DNA from: Gemmatimonadota bacterium | GTDB lineage: Bacteria; Gemmatimonadota; Gemmatimonadetes; Longimicrobiales; Gaopeijiaceae | Direction of reading: 5' to 3' | NCBI GenBank assembly: GCA_009838975.1 | Contig: VXQO01000117.1 | Span: forward strand, 62,001 to 126,000 | DNA: 64,000 bases | In this document: piece by piece, positions 32,748 through 42,205 of the stretch | Position numbering within the stretch: the stretch's first letter is position 1 | How the letters are laid out: each line of letters opens with the position of its first letter | The notes under the pieces: model-generated | What the model was told of the DNA's origin: nothing | Seen by the model: only the letters and a program-made list of their open reading frames with translations | Databases searched by the model: none | Position numbers and translations under genes: made by a program

Positions 32748-33908
32748 ATGCAAACCAGTTCCCGCCGCACCCATCTGCCGATACTCGCCCTCATCTCCGC
32801 CGCGGTGCTCGCCGGCTGTCGCGGAGACGGCACCCAGGCGCAGCCGGACAGCGCCGAGACGACTCCTGCCATCTCATCCGCCGCCGGAGCCGGTGCCTCG
32901 TCCGAGCGCATGGCCCAGGCAGCCCGCGAGTTCCTCGACGCCCTTTCACCCCAACAACGTACCGACGCCGAATTCCCCTTCGACGCCGACTCGGAGCGCA
33001 CGCGCTGGAGCAACCTGCCGGCGAGCATGGTGGAGCGCGCGGGGGTCAGGTTCGGTGATCTGACCGACGGGCAGAGGCGCCGGTTCCACGACCTGCTGCG
33101 CGCGTCGACCAGCAGCCAGGGGTATCAGAAGATCGTGGGCGTGATTCGTTTGGATGAGGTGTTGCACGAGGACGCGTCCGCGGCCGTCGCGCGTGGTGAG
33201 CGACGCCTTCCGGGGAGCCTGCTGGAAAGCTGGACATCCGCCAACTACTGGATCTCGTTCTTTGGCCGGCCCGGCGATCCGGCCTGGGGTTGGCTCGTCA
33301 ACGGTCATCACCTGGCGGCCAGCTTCACAGTCGCAGGCGACCGGGTGGCATTCACGCCGCTGTTCCTGGGGGCCGAACCGCACGAGATCGATAGCGGGCT
33401 GGAAGCCGGCTGGCGGGTGCTCGCCAACGAGGGTGAGCGGGGCTGGCAGCTGTTGCAGGCGCTCGACGAGGGGCAGCGGTCGATCGCGGTCCTCGGCGGC
33501 GAGATTCCGGGCGACGTACTCACCGGTCCCGGGCGCAAGGGAAGCCTGACCGAGTTCTCAGGACTTGCCGCTTCCGCGTTGGACGACGGCCAGCGCAAGC
33601 TGTTGTGGCAGCTCGTCGAGGAGTATGCGGCGAACGCGGACCATGGAGCGGCCGACGCGCAGCTGGCGAAGATCCGTGCGGACGGGCTGGACGCCCTGCA
33701 TTTCGCCTGGATCGGACCGGTGGACGACCCGTCGGCGCGCTACTACTACCGGGTGCACGGCCCTTCCCTGCTCATCGAGTACATCGTCGAGGAGGGCGTC
33801 GGCGGCGCCGCGGCCAACCACGTGCACAGCATCATGCGGGACCCCGGTAACGACTACGGCGAGGACTGGCTGGGCAAGCACTACGAGGAGCATCACCAGC
33901 GGCGCTAG
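32748..33908 (+). CDS. DUF3500 family lipoprotein
   Basis: The protein has 386 residues. AGGAGG precedes the ATG at 32748. Lipobox AVLAGC. The family pattern is clear: FLDALSPQQRTDAEFPFDADSERTRWSNLP near the N-terminus, LTDGQRRRFHDLLRASTSSQGYQKI, the central YWISFFGRPGDPAWGWLVNGHHLAASFTV, and the C-terminal WIGPVDDPSARYYYRVHGPSLLIEYI followed by NHVHSIMRDPGNDYGEDWLGKHYEEHH. DUF3500 proteins have no established activity; the conserved His and Asp of the tail could bind metal. It is divergent from the dimethylformamidase-like gene with a palindromic element between them. Confidence 0.9.
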   Translation: MQTSSRRTHLPILALISAAVLAGCRGDGTQAQPDSAETTPAISSAAGAGASSERMAQAAREFLDALSPQQRTDAEFPFDADSERTRWSNLPASMVERAGVRFGDLTDGQRRRFHDLLRASTSSQGYQKIVGVIRLDEVLHEDASAAVARGERRLPGSLLESWTSANYWISFFGRPGDPAWGWLVNGHHLAASFTVAGDRVAFTPLFLGAEPHEIDSGLEAGWRVLANEGERGWQLLQALDEGQRSIAVLGGEIPGDVLTGPGRKGSLTEFSGLAASALDDGQRKLLWQLVEEYAANADHGAADAQLAKIRADGLDALHFAWIGPVDDPSARYYYRVHGPSLLIEYIVEEGVGGAAANHVHSIMRDPGNDYGEDWLGKHYEEHHQRR

Positions 33909-34099
33909 GAGCGCGCCGCGCCCAGGCTCAACACGCTGGGGCACCAGACATCAGGCCAGGACGCGGGGTGGCAAGCTGTCGAGTCGATGCTCTTGCATCC
34001 ATACACGTATACGTCCCACCTTGTCCCGGGAGGCACCAGGTCACCTGCAAGCAGTCTGGAGTCCTGTTCCCCTTCGGTAGCCGAAGCAAAGGAGGCCCC

Positions 34100-37042
34100 A
34101 TGCGGTTCGTCCTCGGAGTAACGGCCACGATGCTCCTGTTTCTGTCGGCCCCCACGTCCCTCGCGAGTCAGGAGCAGGTCGTCTCGGGGGTCGTGGTAGA
34201 CGATCAGGGCATTCCCGTCCCCAGCATTCAGGTCACCGTCGATGGCGCGGATCTGGGCGTTCTCACCAACTCGGCGGGCAGCTTCCGACTCGCCGGCGTG
34301 CCTGCCGGCACGTTCACCTTGCGCGTGAGCGGAATCGGCATCCGGACCGAGTTGATCGAGACACAGGGAGGCACGATGGACCTGCGCATCGCGGTGACGC
34401 GCACGGCGATCAGTCTCGACGAGATCGTGGTGACGGGCACGCCCGGAGGCGCACGCAGGCGGTCGCTCGGGAATGCCCTGGGCTCCATCGAAGCCTCCGC
34501 GCTCATCGAGTCGGCACCCGTATCTTCCACCGGCGAACTCCTGAACGCCCGCGTTCCCGGAGTGGTTGTCCGCACCGGTGAGGGGTACGCCGGCGGCGGC
34601 AGCCGAATCCTGATCCGGGGCCGGGGCAGCATGCAGTTCGGCGGAAACCCACTGCTGTACATCGACGGCGTTCGCGTGAACAACGACGTGCCGACCGGTG
34701 GGATCGGCTCCAGCCTCTCCCGATTCAATGACATCGATCCCGCCGACATCGAGAGCATCGAGATCATCAAGGGGCCGGCCGCGTCGACCCTGTATGGCAC
34801 CGAGGCCTCGGCCGGCGTGATTCAGATCATCACGAAGAAGGGGCGCGCCGGCAGCGCGCGCTTCGCCATGAGCGTCCGCCAGGGCGCGAGCTGGCTGGGC
34901 GACCCACACGACAAGGTGGGCCTGGTTTGGGGCACGGACCCCGTCTCGGGCCAGTCCTTCAGCCTGGACATGCTGGACGTGGCGGAGGAACGCGGCAGCC
35001 CCATGTTCCGGACCGGCCACCTTCAGGGCTACGGCCTCAGCGTGTCGGGCGGCTCGGACAATATCCAGTACTTCGTATCGGCCAACTACGATGCCGACGA
35101 GGGGATCATCCCGAGCAACGTGGCCGAGAGATTCACGGGCAGGGCCACCCTGTCGTTCCAACCGCGCGAGACGGTGACCATGAACGCCCAGATCGGTGTC
35201 ACGACAGGCGAGACCTATCTGGATCCCGGATTCTACTTCGGCCGTGCCCGGTACGCCCTCCCGTTCCTGAGGGACACGCCCGGCCAGGGATTCCTGATCA
35301 ACCCGCCCGACGTCGCGCTTGCGACCGAGGAGACCTGGCAGGACGTGCAGCGGTACATGGGAAGTCTCACCGTCGATCACCGTCCGTCGGAATGGCTCAA
35401 CCATCAACTCACGGTGGGGCTGGATCTCACCCATCTCGATAACACCAGCCTCACGCCCTTCGTTCCGAACGAGTTCGCCGAGTTCTTCCCGCCGACCAGT
35501 CGCCTGGGTTCAAAAACCATCCAGGGGGTCGATACCGAGTACACGACGTTCACCTACAATGCGAACGGCACCCTCGGCATCACGGACCGGATCGGGTCGA
35601 CCACTTCCGCAGGAGCGCAGTACTACCGGCGGCTCGTGGGGACGGAGAACCTCTCCGGGCAGGAGTTCCCGGCCCCGGGGGTGACGTCGCTGGCGGGGAT
35701 CACCGGACAGCGTCAGGTCAGCGAGGACCTCGTCGAGAACACCACACTCGGGCTCTACGTTCAGCAGCAGTTCAGCTGGGACGACCGCCTGTTCCTGACC
35801 GGGGCGATTCGAGCGGACGACAACAGCGCATTTGGCGCCGACTTCGACATCGTCACCTACCCCAAGCTGAGCGCGAGCTGGGTCATCAGCGAGGAAGGCT
35901 TCTGGAATCTGGGCCTGGTCAACGCGCTCAAGCTCCGGGCTGCCTACGGCGAGTCCGGGCAGCAGCCGGACAACTTCGCGGCGCTCCGGACCTACGAACC
36001 CGTTTCAGGCGAGTACGACCAGCCCGGCGGAAGCCCCAACTTCGTTGGCAACCCGGAGCTGGGGCCCGAGCGGGGGCAGGAGATCGAGGTGGGATTCGAG
36101 GCCGGACTGCTCGACGACCGGATCGGACTGGACTTCACCTACTACAACCAGAAGACCACCGACGCGATCGTCTCCCGCGAAGTGGCGCCCTCCTCGGGCT
36201 TTCCGCTCACCCAGTTCGTGAACGTCGGCGAGGTACAGAACACCGGTTTCGAGGTCCTGCTCGACGCCCGGCCGATCCAGACGGATATCTTCGGCTGGGA
36301 TTTCACGGTCAACCTCTCGAAGAACGACAACGAGATTCTGAGCCTGAACATCCCCGGCGTCCCGTTCCTTTCGGCGGGCAACTTCCAGAATCGACACCAG
36401 CCGGGCTACCCGGTGGCGGCATTCTTCGGGAAGCGCATCGTCCGCGCGGAACTCGACGCCAACGGCAACGCAACCAACCTCGCCTGTGACGACGGTTCGG
36501 GCGGGACGACATCGTGCCTGACGGCTCCGTTCGTGTACTTCGGCAACCAGGCGCCCGATGTGGAAGGCGCGGTCTCGACGACTTTCACGTTCTTCGAAGA
36601 CCTGAGGCTGAGCGCCCTGGTCGACTTCAAGCGCGGTGGTCGCTACTTCAGTGCCGACCGGGCGATCCGGTGCCGGGACTTCCGCATCCACGAGGTCGTG
36701 GTGAACCCGACCAACTTCGATCCGATCGACGTGGCCTACTGCCAGGACCCCGAAGGCACGGGTCCATTCGCGGAAGGCTTCATCATGGACGCCAGCTTCG
36801 CGAAGCTCAGGGAGGTGTCGCTCAACTACGGGCTCCCCGATCGGGTGACAGGCCTGCTCGGCGCGGGTCGCGCCAGCATTACCCTCGCGGCGCGGAATGT
36901 TCTGACCTTCGCCCACGATACGAGCCCGTTCAAGTCTCCCGACCCCGAGACATTCAACTTCCAGTTCGAGTCAGGCGTCATGGATCAGGCGGCCTTGCCG
37001 ATCCCGATCCAGTTCCTGACCACGCTCAACATTTCATTCTGA
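34100..37042 (+). CDS. second SusC/RagA-like TonB-dependent receptor
   Basis: The protein has 980 residues. AAAGGAGG lies just upstream of the ATG at 34100; earlier in-frame codons are not used. Signal peptide ending SLASQ. CarboxypepD_reg-like domain (VSGVVVDDQGIPVPSIQVTVDG), TonB-box-like DEIVVTGTPGG near residue 112, plug (ARVPGVVVRTGEG, IDGVRVNND, IEIIKGPAASTLYGTEASAGVIQIITKKGR) and a barrel ending with LNISF. It is related to but clearly different from the receptor at 23.8-26.8 kb, so the two should recognise different ligands. The SusD partner starts 38 bases after its stop. The upstream 191 bases hold no other gene and no convincing promoter. Confidence 0.92.
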   Translation: MRFVLGVTATMLLFLSAPTSLASQEQVVSGVVVDDQGIPVPSIQVTVDGADLGVLTNSAGSFRLAGVPAGTFTLRVSGIGIRTELIETQGGTMDLRIAVTRTAISLDEIVVTGTPGGARRRSLGNALGSIEASALIESAPVSSTGELLNARVPGVVVRTGEGYAGGGSRILIRGRGSMQFGGNPLLYIDGVRVNNDVPTGGIGSSLSRFNDIDPADIESIEIIKGPAASTLYGTEASAGVIQIITKKGRAGSARFAMSVRQGASWLGDPHDKVGLVWGTDPVSGQSFSLDMLDVAEERGSPMFRTGHLQGYGLSVSGGSDNIQYFVSANYDADEGIIPSNVAERFTGRATLSFQPRETVTMNAQIGVTTGETYLDPGFYFGRARYALPFLRDTPGQGFLINPPDVALATEETWQDVQRYMGSLTVDHRPSEWLNHQLTVGLDLTHLDNTSLTPFVPNEFAEFFPPTSRLGSKTIQGVDTEYTTFTYNANGTLGITDRIGSTTSAGAQYYRRLVGTENLSGQEFPAPGVTSLAGITGQRQVSEDLVENTTLGLYVQQQFSWDDRLFLTGAIRADDNSAFGADFDIVTYPKLSASWVISEEGFWNLGLVNALKLRAAYGESGQQPDNFAALRTYEPVSGEYDQPGGSPNFVGNPELGPERGQEIEVGFEAGLLDDRIGLDFTYYNQKTTDAIVSREVAPSSGFPLTQFVNVGEVQNTGFEVLLDARPIQTDIFGWDFTVNLSKNDNEILSLNIPGVPFLSAGNFQNRHQPGYPVAAFFGKRIVRAELDANGNATNLACDDGSGGTTSCLTAPFVYFGNQAPDVEGAVSTTFTFFEDLRLSALVDFKRGGRYFSADRAIRCRDFRIHEVVVNPTNFDPIDVAYCQDPEGTGPFAEGFIMDASFAKLREVSLNYGLPDRVTGLLGAGRASITLAARNVLTFAHDTSPFKSPDPETFNFQFESGVMDQAALPIPIQFLTTLNISF

Positions 37043-37080
37043 CCCGCTGAGCGATGCGGACTCCACGGGAGAAACTGACC

Positions 37081-38409
37081 ATGGCAAACCATACATCCCG
37101 CAACGGAGCGACCACGACCCGGGGGCCGGGTCGTTGGCGGTGTACCCGTCTGGCCACGTTCACGCTGGCAACGGCTGTTGGCGTCTCCGGCTGTGACGTC
37201 CTCGACGAACTGGTCGCGGTGGACGCCCCATCGCGCATCGTGGCGGAGATTCTCGAGGAACCGGGCAACGCCGCCACGCTCATGGCAAGCGTAGTGGGCG
37301 ACTTCGAGTGCGCGTTCGCCCAGTACGTCAGCGCTGTCGGCGCTACAACCCAGGAGTTCCAATACGCCACCGGCGGCTTCGGCTGGAGATCGTACGATCA
37401 GCGCGACTTCGAGCCGTCCGGCTTTAACGCGGCGTACGTGAATTCCACCTGTAGCACACCCCAACAGGGCGTCATCCCGGGCGTATACAAAACACTGTCG
37501 ACCGCCCGCTGGCAGGCGGATCATTTCACTGAACTGCTCGAGACGTGGCCCGCAGCGGAGGTGCCCGAGCGAGAAGGCTTCCTGGCGCGTTCGGCGGCCT
37601 TCTCCGGGTATAGCCACCTGTTGCTCGGAGAGGCGATGTGCTCGGCAGCGTTCGACGTTGGCGACGAACTCATGCCGCCGCAGATCTTCGAGCTGGCCGT
37701 GGCGCGGTTCAACACGGCGATCACCGGCGCACAGGCCCAGGGCGACGCAGCCACCCTGAACATGGCCAGGATCGGCCGGGCACGGGCGCTGATCAGCCTG
37801 GGACGCCACTCGGAGGCGAACTCCGATGCCCAGCAGGTACCGGGCGGCTTTGTGCACAACGCAGGGTACTCCTCGATCTCCGCCCGGCGCGAGAACAATG
37901 TCTTTGTGGTGAATCACCGAACCGAAAACGTCACTCCCGAGGAGTACTTCCGAACCATCGGGGATCCGCGGGTCCGACTGGAGGACCAGGGGCGGGATTC
38001 ACCCCTCGGGATCCCGCTGTTCTACCAGACCAAGTACCCGACCGCCTCCTCGCCGATTCCGATCGCGCGCTGGGAGGAAGCGCAGCTCATGATCGCCGAG
38101 GCCGAGTTGCAGGCCGGGAACATGGCGGGGGCCGTTGCGGCCATCAACGCGGTACGTACGCGTCCCGGAGTGGACCTCCCGCCGTTCGAGAGTTCCAGCG
38201 CGGACGAGATCCGGGAGCAGCTGCTCTTCGAGCGCCAGGTGGAACTCTTCCTGGAGGGGCATGCACTCGGAGACATCCACCGCTACGACCTTCCGCTGGT
38301 CCCCCCGCCGGATACGCCGTATCCGACGGGTGGGTTCTACGGCGGAGACCGATGCATTCCCATGCCCGACGTGGAGCGCGTGAACAACCCGAACGTGCCT
38401 TCTTCGTAG
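37081..38409 (+). CDS. second SusD/RagB-like outer membrane lipoprotein
   Basis: The protein has 442 residues. The ATG at 37081 (GGGAG ten bases upstream) is preferred over 37054. Lipobox GVSGC follows a hydrophobic segment. It resembles the SusD-like protein at 22.5-23.7 kb: ATLMASVVGDFECAFAQYV, TARWQADHF, FNTAITGAQAQGDAATLNMARIGRARALISLG, and a C-terminal IARWEEAQLMIAEAELQAGNMAGAVAAIN followed by EQLLFERQVELFLEGHALGDIHRYD. The two ends, DRCIPMPDVERVNNPNVP here and ETTCFPLPDIERENNENIP there, are alike, so the two SusCD pairs are paralogous units. No hydrolase gene follows this pair on the same strand; a Bor-like gene is convergent 22 bases away. Confidence 0.87.
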   Translation: MANHTSRNGATTTRGPGRWRCTRLATFTLATAVGVSGCDVLDELVAVDAPSRIVAEILEEPGNAATLMASVVGDFECAFAQYVSAVGATTQEFQYATGGFGWRSYDQRDFEPSGFNAAYVNSTCSTPQQGVIPGVYKTLSTARWQADHFTELLETWPAAEVPEREGFLARSAAFSGYSHLLLGEAMCSAAFDVGDELMPPQIFELAVARFNTAITGAQAQGDAATLNMARIGRARALISLGRHSEANSDAQQVPGGFVHNAGYSSISARRENNVFVVNHRTENVTPEEYFRTIGDPRVRLEDQGRDSPLGIPLFYQTKYPTASSPIPIARWEEAQLMIAEAELQAGNMAGAVAAINAVRTRPGVDLPPFESSSADEIREQLLFERQVELFLEGHALGDIHRYDLPLVPPPDTPYPTGGFYGGDRCIPMPDVERVNNPNVPSS

Positions 38410-38431
38410 TGGCACGCAGGGCCGTCGATTG

Positions 38432-38854
38432 TCATTCGTGGCCGCGGTCGCCTGACTTCGCAACATCCCTGGAAGGTGTGGTATCCCCGGATACTGCCGG
38501 AGAATCCGAGGACGCTGCAGCGTCTTCTTCGGCCCCCCTCCCGCATGTGACCACGATCTCCATGGGAGTGAAGATGCTGAAGGTCAGGCCGGCCACCAGC
38601 TGGTTCAGGAAGGAGTGCTTCGTCTCTACGCGCGCCACTCCGCTCTCGCCGCACTGCTCTTCCGCGTAGACGGGGTCAGGCGGCACGAGACCACCAATGT
38701 AGCCCATCGCCCACTTTTCTTCGACAGTGCGCGGTCCTGGTTGGATGCCCGTGTTGATGACTGCGTGGTAGCAGCCACTGAGCACGATGGCGCCTACCAG
38801 TGTTGATGTCGCGACCATACCCCGAGTCCGGATTCCGTTGTTCCCTTGCGACAT
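38432..38854 (-). CDS. Bor/Iss-like surface lipoprotein
   Basis: The protein has 140 residues. The start at 38854 follows AAAGGAT; lipobox VLSGC. After the lipid Cys come YHAVINTGIQPGPRTVEEKWAMGYIGGLVPP, then EEQCGESGVARVETKHSFLNQLVAGLTFSIFTPMEIVVTCG. The order of one Cys, an ET..SF.N.L..ITLGIYTP-like segment and a final Cys matches lambda Bor and E. coli Iss lipoproteins, which are associated with serum resistance. A 30-residue Ser/Asp/Glu-rich tail is additional. It stands alone on the minus strand beside a SusCD pair; the 164 bases upstream hold no gene. Confidence 0.72.
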   Translation of the reverse strand: MSQGNNGIRTRGMVATSTLVGAIVLSGCYHAVINTGIQPGPRTVEEKWAMGYIGGLVPPDPVYAEEQCGESGVARVETKHSFLNQLVAGLTFSIFTPMEIVVTCGRGAEEDAAASSDSPAVSGDTTPSRDVAKSGDRGHE

Positions 38855-39018
38855 TGCGATCCTTTTCGGCTGATGGGGTGATTCCGATTCGTCGACCCCT
38901 ATGACACTTCAGGGCCTGATTTGATCCCCCGCGCACGCCATCGCCCCGTAGAACACTCTAACAGCGGATTGGGCTATCCGGAGATTCCGACTTCGCTACC
39001 CGCCCGATCGTTGCTGGA

Positions 39019-40809
39019 CTAGCAGCTCACGCAACGATGGTTGTTCTTCGCCCCCAGGCGTTCGAGTAGCGCCACGGTCTCGACAAACGGCTGAATCCTC
39101 TGCACCGGGCCGTTGGCCATGTCCACGGTGGTCTGGCCGCTGCGGGCCACGGCGGTGACGTCGGCACCCTTCTCGACCAGATAGAGAATCATCTCGTTAT
39201 CGCCGCGGGCGGCGGCGTGGTGGACCGGGGTGTAGCCGTTGAGGTCACGCGCGTTGACGTCGGCGCCGAGTTCCTCCACCAGGAACCGCATCGTGGGCAT
39301 CCAGCCGTCCGGTGCATGACGGTGGGAGTTGCCCGCGAATCCCTGGCCGTAACCGACTCCGGCCGCGGCATGGATCGGATAGACTGCGGGGCCCCCTATG
39401 GGAACGGGAGGCAGCCCGGAGTGATCGGTCTCGTCGCGGGAACCGAAGCTCCGCCGCGGGACCCTGATGGTCGGGAGGCCGGGGTCGGCCCCGTACTCCA
39501 GAAGCAGCTTCATGGCGGGTACGTCGGTCGCGTGCGCGGCGCGCCAGAAGGCTGTAGCGCCGGTGCGGTCCACTCCCAGCAGGTCGCGGTTGTAGGTGGT
39601 GAACCAGAGGGTGCGCTCGAGGCGGGCGTTCACATCCGCGCCGGCTTCCAGAAGGGCACGCATCAGCTTCAGGTAGCCCGTCTCCTGTTGCTCGTATTCG
39701 AGCGGCTGGGGATGCCGGGCCTTCGGCGCCCACTGCATGTTGAGGACCGCGTAGAGTGGCGCTGCCCCGGCGTCACTGGTGAGGTTGGGGTCGGCCCCAC
39801 GCTCCAGGAGTTGAACAACGAGATCGAAGTAGCCGTTGATCGCGGCCATCAGCATCGGCGTGGTGTTGTCCGCCGCGCTGGGCAGGTCGATGTCGACGCC
39901 GCGGTCCAGCAGGGCCATCACGGTGGACATGTGACCCTCACGGGCCGCGAGATGGATCGCCGAGAGGCCGCCATGCTTGCCGACAAGATCGGCGTAGTTG
40001 AGGGGGATGGGTTCCCCCGTCTGGCGCCGTGCTTCCAACGCTTCCTGGGCAGCCTGTCGCGCCTGCTCCTCGCGCGAAGTGAGCGGGGCGGTCGACCCCT
40101 GCGGCGTACGGCCCGCCACGCCCGACTCGACCGGGTAGCTCAAAACGTCCGCGCCGCCGCGCAGCGCCGCGATCTCCGTCCGCCGCCGCCGCTCCGAAAA
40201 CCGGTCGAGGATGTCGCGCTCGACGAGGTCCATAACCTGGGCGGTGATGGTCGGGTCGGCGCCCGCCTCGACAAGCGCCACGACCGCGTTCGTACGCCCG
40301 AGCGCCGCCGCGAACATGAGGGGGGTCTGTCCCCACTCGGGCTCCATCGCGTCCACCCGAGCACCATGGTCGAGCAGCGCGGTGACTGCCCGCACATCCC
40401 CCGACGCCGCGGCGAAATGCAGCGGCGTAGCCCCCGTTTCGGTCACCGCCTCCACATCCGCTCCCGCATCCGCCAGGACCGCGACGATCTCGCCGTTGCC
40501 TTCCCTGCCCGCAACGTGGAGGGCCGTGTGGGCGCCGATGCGGGTCGCCGCTTCCAGATCGGCACCGGCGCCGATGAGCATCCGAGCGATCTCCGAGCTG
40601 CCGTTCAGCGCCGCCCAGTGCAGCCCGGTCATGCCATCGCCATGGGGGGCATTCACGTCGGCGCCTTCAGCCAGCAGGGCACGCACGGCCGCGACATCGT
40701 CCCGCATGGCCGCGTCGGCGACCGGGGAATCGATGCGCGGATCCCCGGCCAGGCCGACCAGCGCGGTCAGGAGAACAACTCCCAGCCAGTCCACGCGCAA
40801 CATCCTCAT
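39019..40809 (-). CDS. exported ankyrin repeat protein with C-terminal CVSC (cassette 3)
   Basis: The protein has 596 residues with a signal peptide (MRMLRVDWLGVVLLTALVGLAG). N-terminal ankyrin units (residues about 30-190) start with SPVADAAMRDDVAAVRALLAEGADVN. A charged coiled segment (about 205-270, DRFSERRRRTEIAAL, REEQARQAAQEALEARRQ) separates them from the C-terminal units. The signature GPAVYPIHAAAGVGYGQGF is shared with the cassette 2 protein, and the chain ends NNHRCVSC. The start overlaps the DUF1552 stop (ATGA). A periplasmic, possibly redox-active or metal-binding adaptor for the DUF1592/DUF1552 proteins is plausible but unproven. Confidence 0.9.
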   Translation of the reverse strand: MRMLRVDWLGVVLLTALVGLAGDPRIDSPVADAAMRDDVAAVRALLAEGADVNAPHGDGMTGLHWAALNGSSEIARMLIGAGADLEAATRIGAHTALHVAGREGNGEIVAVLADAGADVEAVTETGATPLHFAAASGDVRAVTALLDHGARVDAMEPEWGQTPLMFAAALGRTNAVVALVEAGADPTITAQVMDLVERDILDRFSERRRRTEIAALRGGADVLSYPVESGVAGRTPQGSTAPLTSREEQARQAAQEALEARRQTGEPIPLNYADLVGKHGGLSAIHLAAREGHMSTVMALLDRGVDIDLPSAADNTTPMLMAAINGYFDLVVQLLERGADPNLTSDAGAAPLYAVLNMQWAPKARHPQPLEYEQQETGYLKLMRALLEAGADVNARLERTLWFTTYNRDLLGVDRTGATAFWRAAHATDVPAMKLLLEYGADPGLPTIRVPRRSFGSRDETDHSGLPPVPIGGPAVYPIHAAAGVGYGQGFAGNSHRHAPDGWMPTMRFLVEELGADVNARDLNGYTPVHHAAARGDNEMILYLVEKGADVTAVARSGQTTVDMANGPVQRIQPFVETVALLERLGAKNNHRCVSC

Positions 40810-42200
40810 ATCGAGAGCGGGAAGGTCCCGGTGCTGTCGCCGAAGCTCCTCATGTCGTCCATCCCCAGCTTGTGCATCAGGCTGAGCATGACGTTGGCCA
40901 TCGGCGTGCCGGCGTCGGCACGCAGGTGCAGGTTTCCGTCCATGCGGCCGTTCGCTCCACCGACCACGAAGAGCGGGCAGCGCTTGTGGTTGTGCACGTT
41001 CGAGTCGCCCATCGGCGAGCCGTAGATCACCATGGTCTTGTCGAGCAGGTTTCCGTCGCCCTCCTGGATGCTGGCCAGCCGGTCCAGGAAGTACGGGACC
41101 AGCCCCACGTGATACCGGTTGATCTCGGCGAACTCAAGGACGGCGTCGGGCCTGCCGCCGTGGTGTGACGACGGATGGAAACCCTTGTCGACACCGCTCT
41201 CCGGGTAGACGCGGCTGGAGGCGTCCCGGCCCATCTTGAACGAGAAGATGCCCGTCACGTCCGCCTGGAAGGCGAGCGCTTGCAGGTCGAACATCAGCTT
41301 GACGTGCTCGTCGAAGGAGTCGGGGACTCCGGCGGGCGCACCCGGCAGTTCGCGCTCTTCCCCGCTCTCGTTGCGCGCCACCACGCGCGCGATCCGGCGC
41401 TCAAGCTCCCGGATGTCGTTCAGATAGCGATCCACGCGGCGTCCGTCCACCGGATCGAGCTCCCGCTTGAGCGCGCGCACCTCGCCCACAATGAAGTCGA
41501 GGATACTGGCGCTTGCCCGGCGGCGGGCTTCCCGGGCTTCGGGCGTACCGCCTGCTCCGAAGAGCTGGTCAAAGGCGACCCGCGGGTCCCGCACCATGGG
41601 CAGAGGCTGGTCCGGCGCCGACCAGGAGATGGTGTCGGTGTAGACGCACGCGTAGCCGTAGGCGCAGCCGCCGGCCTGATCCACATTCTCGATGCAAAGC
41701 TGCATGGACGGGATCGGCGTGTCCTGGCCGAACCGCTGGGCGTAGAACTGGTCCAGAGAAGTACCGACCCAGACATCCGAACTCTCGGTCTGCTTGGGGT
41801 GGGACTGGGTCAGGAAGGTCGCGCTGGAGCGGAAGTGGTCGCCCCCGATCTCCTTGGGCTTTCTGGCCTCGGCGCCCTCGACGTCGGTGTCGCTGACGAT
41901 CGTGAGGTAGTCCCGGTACGGCTCGAGCGAACTGAGGACGCTGGGACCGAAGTCGAAGCCGCGTCCGGTCTCCGGGGGCGACCAGAGGTGCTCAGTCGCT
42001 CCCCACGCGTTGCTGCCCGCCGAGCCGTGCACCATCTCGATGGCGACGAGGCGCGTGCGGTCGAGCGCCGTGCGCGCGCGCGTGACCGCCCACCGCTCCC
42101 GGGCGGGCGCCATGGCATCCAGGAACGGCAACGCGACACTCGCACCAACGCCGCGCAGGAAGGTCCGGCGGGGCAGGTGCCGTCCCGTAATGAGATGCAT
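40806..42200 (-). CDS. DUF1552 family Tat-exported protein (cassette 3)
   Basis: The protein has 464 residues. Tat signal PRRTFLRGVGASVALPFLDA after MHLITGRHL. Closely similar to the cassette 2 copy: LVAIEMVHGSAGSNAWGATEHLW, FRSSATFLTQSHPKQTESSDVWVGTSLDQ, CIENVDQAGGCAYGYACVYTDTISW, and a C-terminus with YGSPMGDSNVHNHKRCPLFVVGGANGRMDG. Conserved Cys in the GGCAYGYAC loop, not present in cassette 1, may bind metal or form disulfides. It starts five bases after the DUF1592 stop and is coupled to the ankyrin gene. No catalytic activity is known for the family. Confidence 0.9.
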   Translation of the reverse strand: MHLITGRHLPRRTFLRGVGASVALPFLDAMAPARERWAVTRARTALDRTRLVAIEMVHGSAGSNAWGATEHLWSPPETGRGFDFGPSVLSSLEPYRDYLTIVSDTDVEGAEARKPKEIGGDHFRSSATFLTQSHPKQTESSDVWVGTSLDQFYAQRFGQDTPIPSMQLCIENVDQAGGCAYGYACVYTDTISWSAPDQPLPMVRDPRVAFDQLFGAGGTPEAREARRRASASILDFIVGEVRALKRELDPVDGRRVDRYLNDIRELERRIARVVARNESGEERELPGAPAGVPDSFDEHVKLMFDLQALAFQADVTGIFSFKMGRDASSRVYPESGVDKGFHPSSHHGGRPDAVLEFAEINRYHVGLVPYFLDRLASIQEGDGNLLDKTMVIYGSPMGDSNVHNHKRCPLFVVGGANGRMDGNLHLRADAGTPMANVMLSLMHKLGMDDMRSFGDSTGTFPLSI

Positions 42201-42205
42201 CGTGC

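Noticed and set aside
39217-41025. 602-codon frame on the plus strand across the ankyrin gene
   Set aside because: Antisense shadow of the cassette 3 ankyrin and DUF1552 genes; no domain is recognisable. The same applies to 42593-44608 (671 codons).
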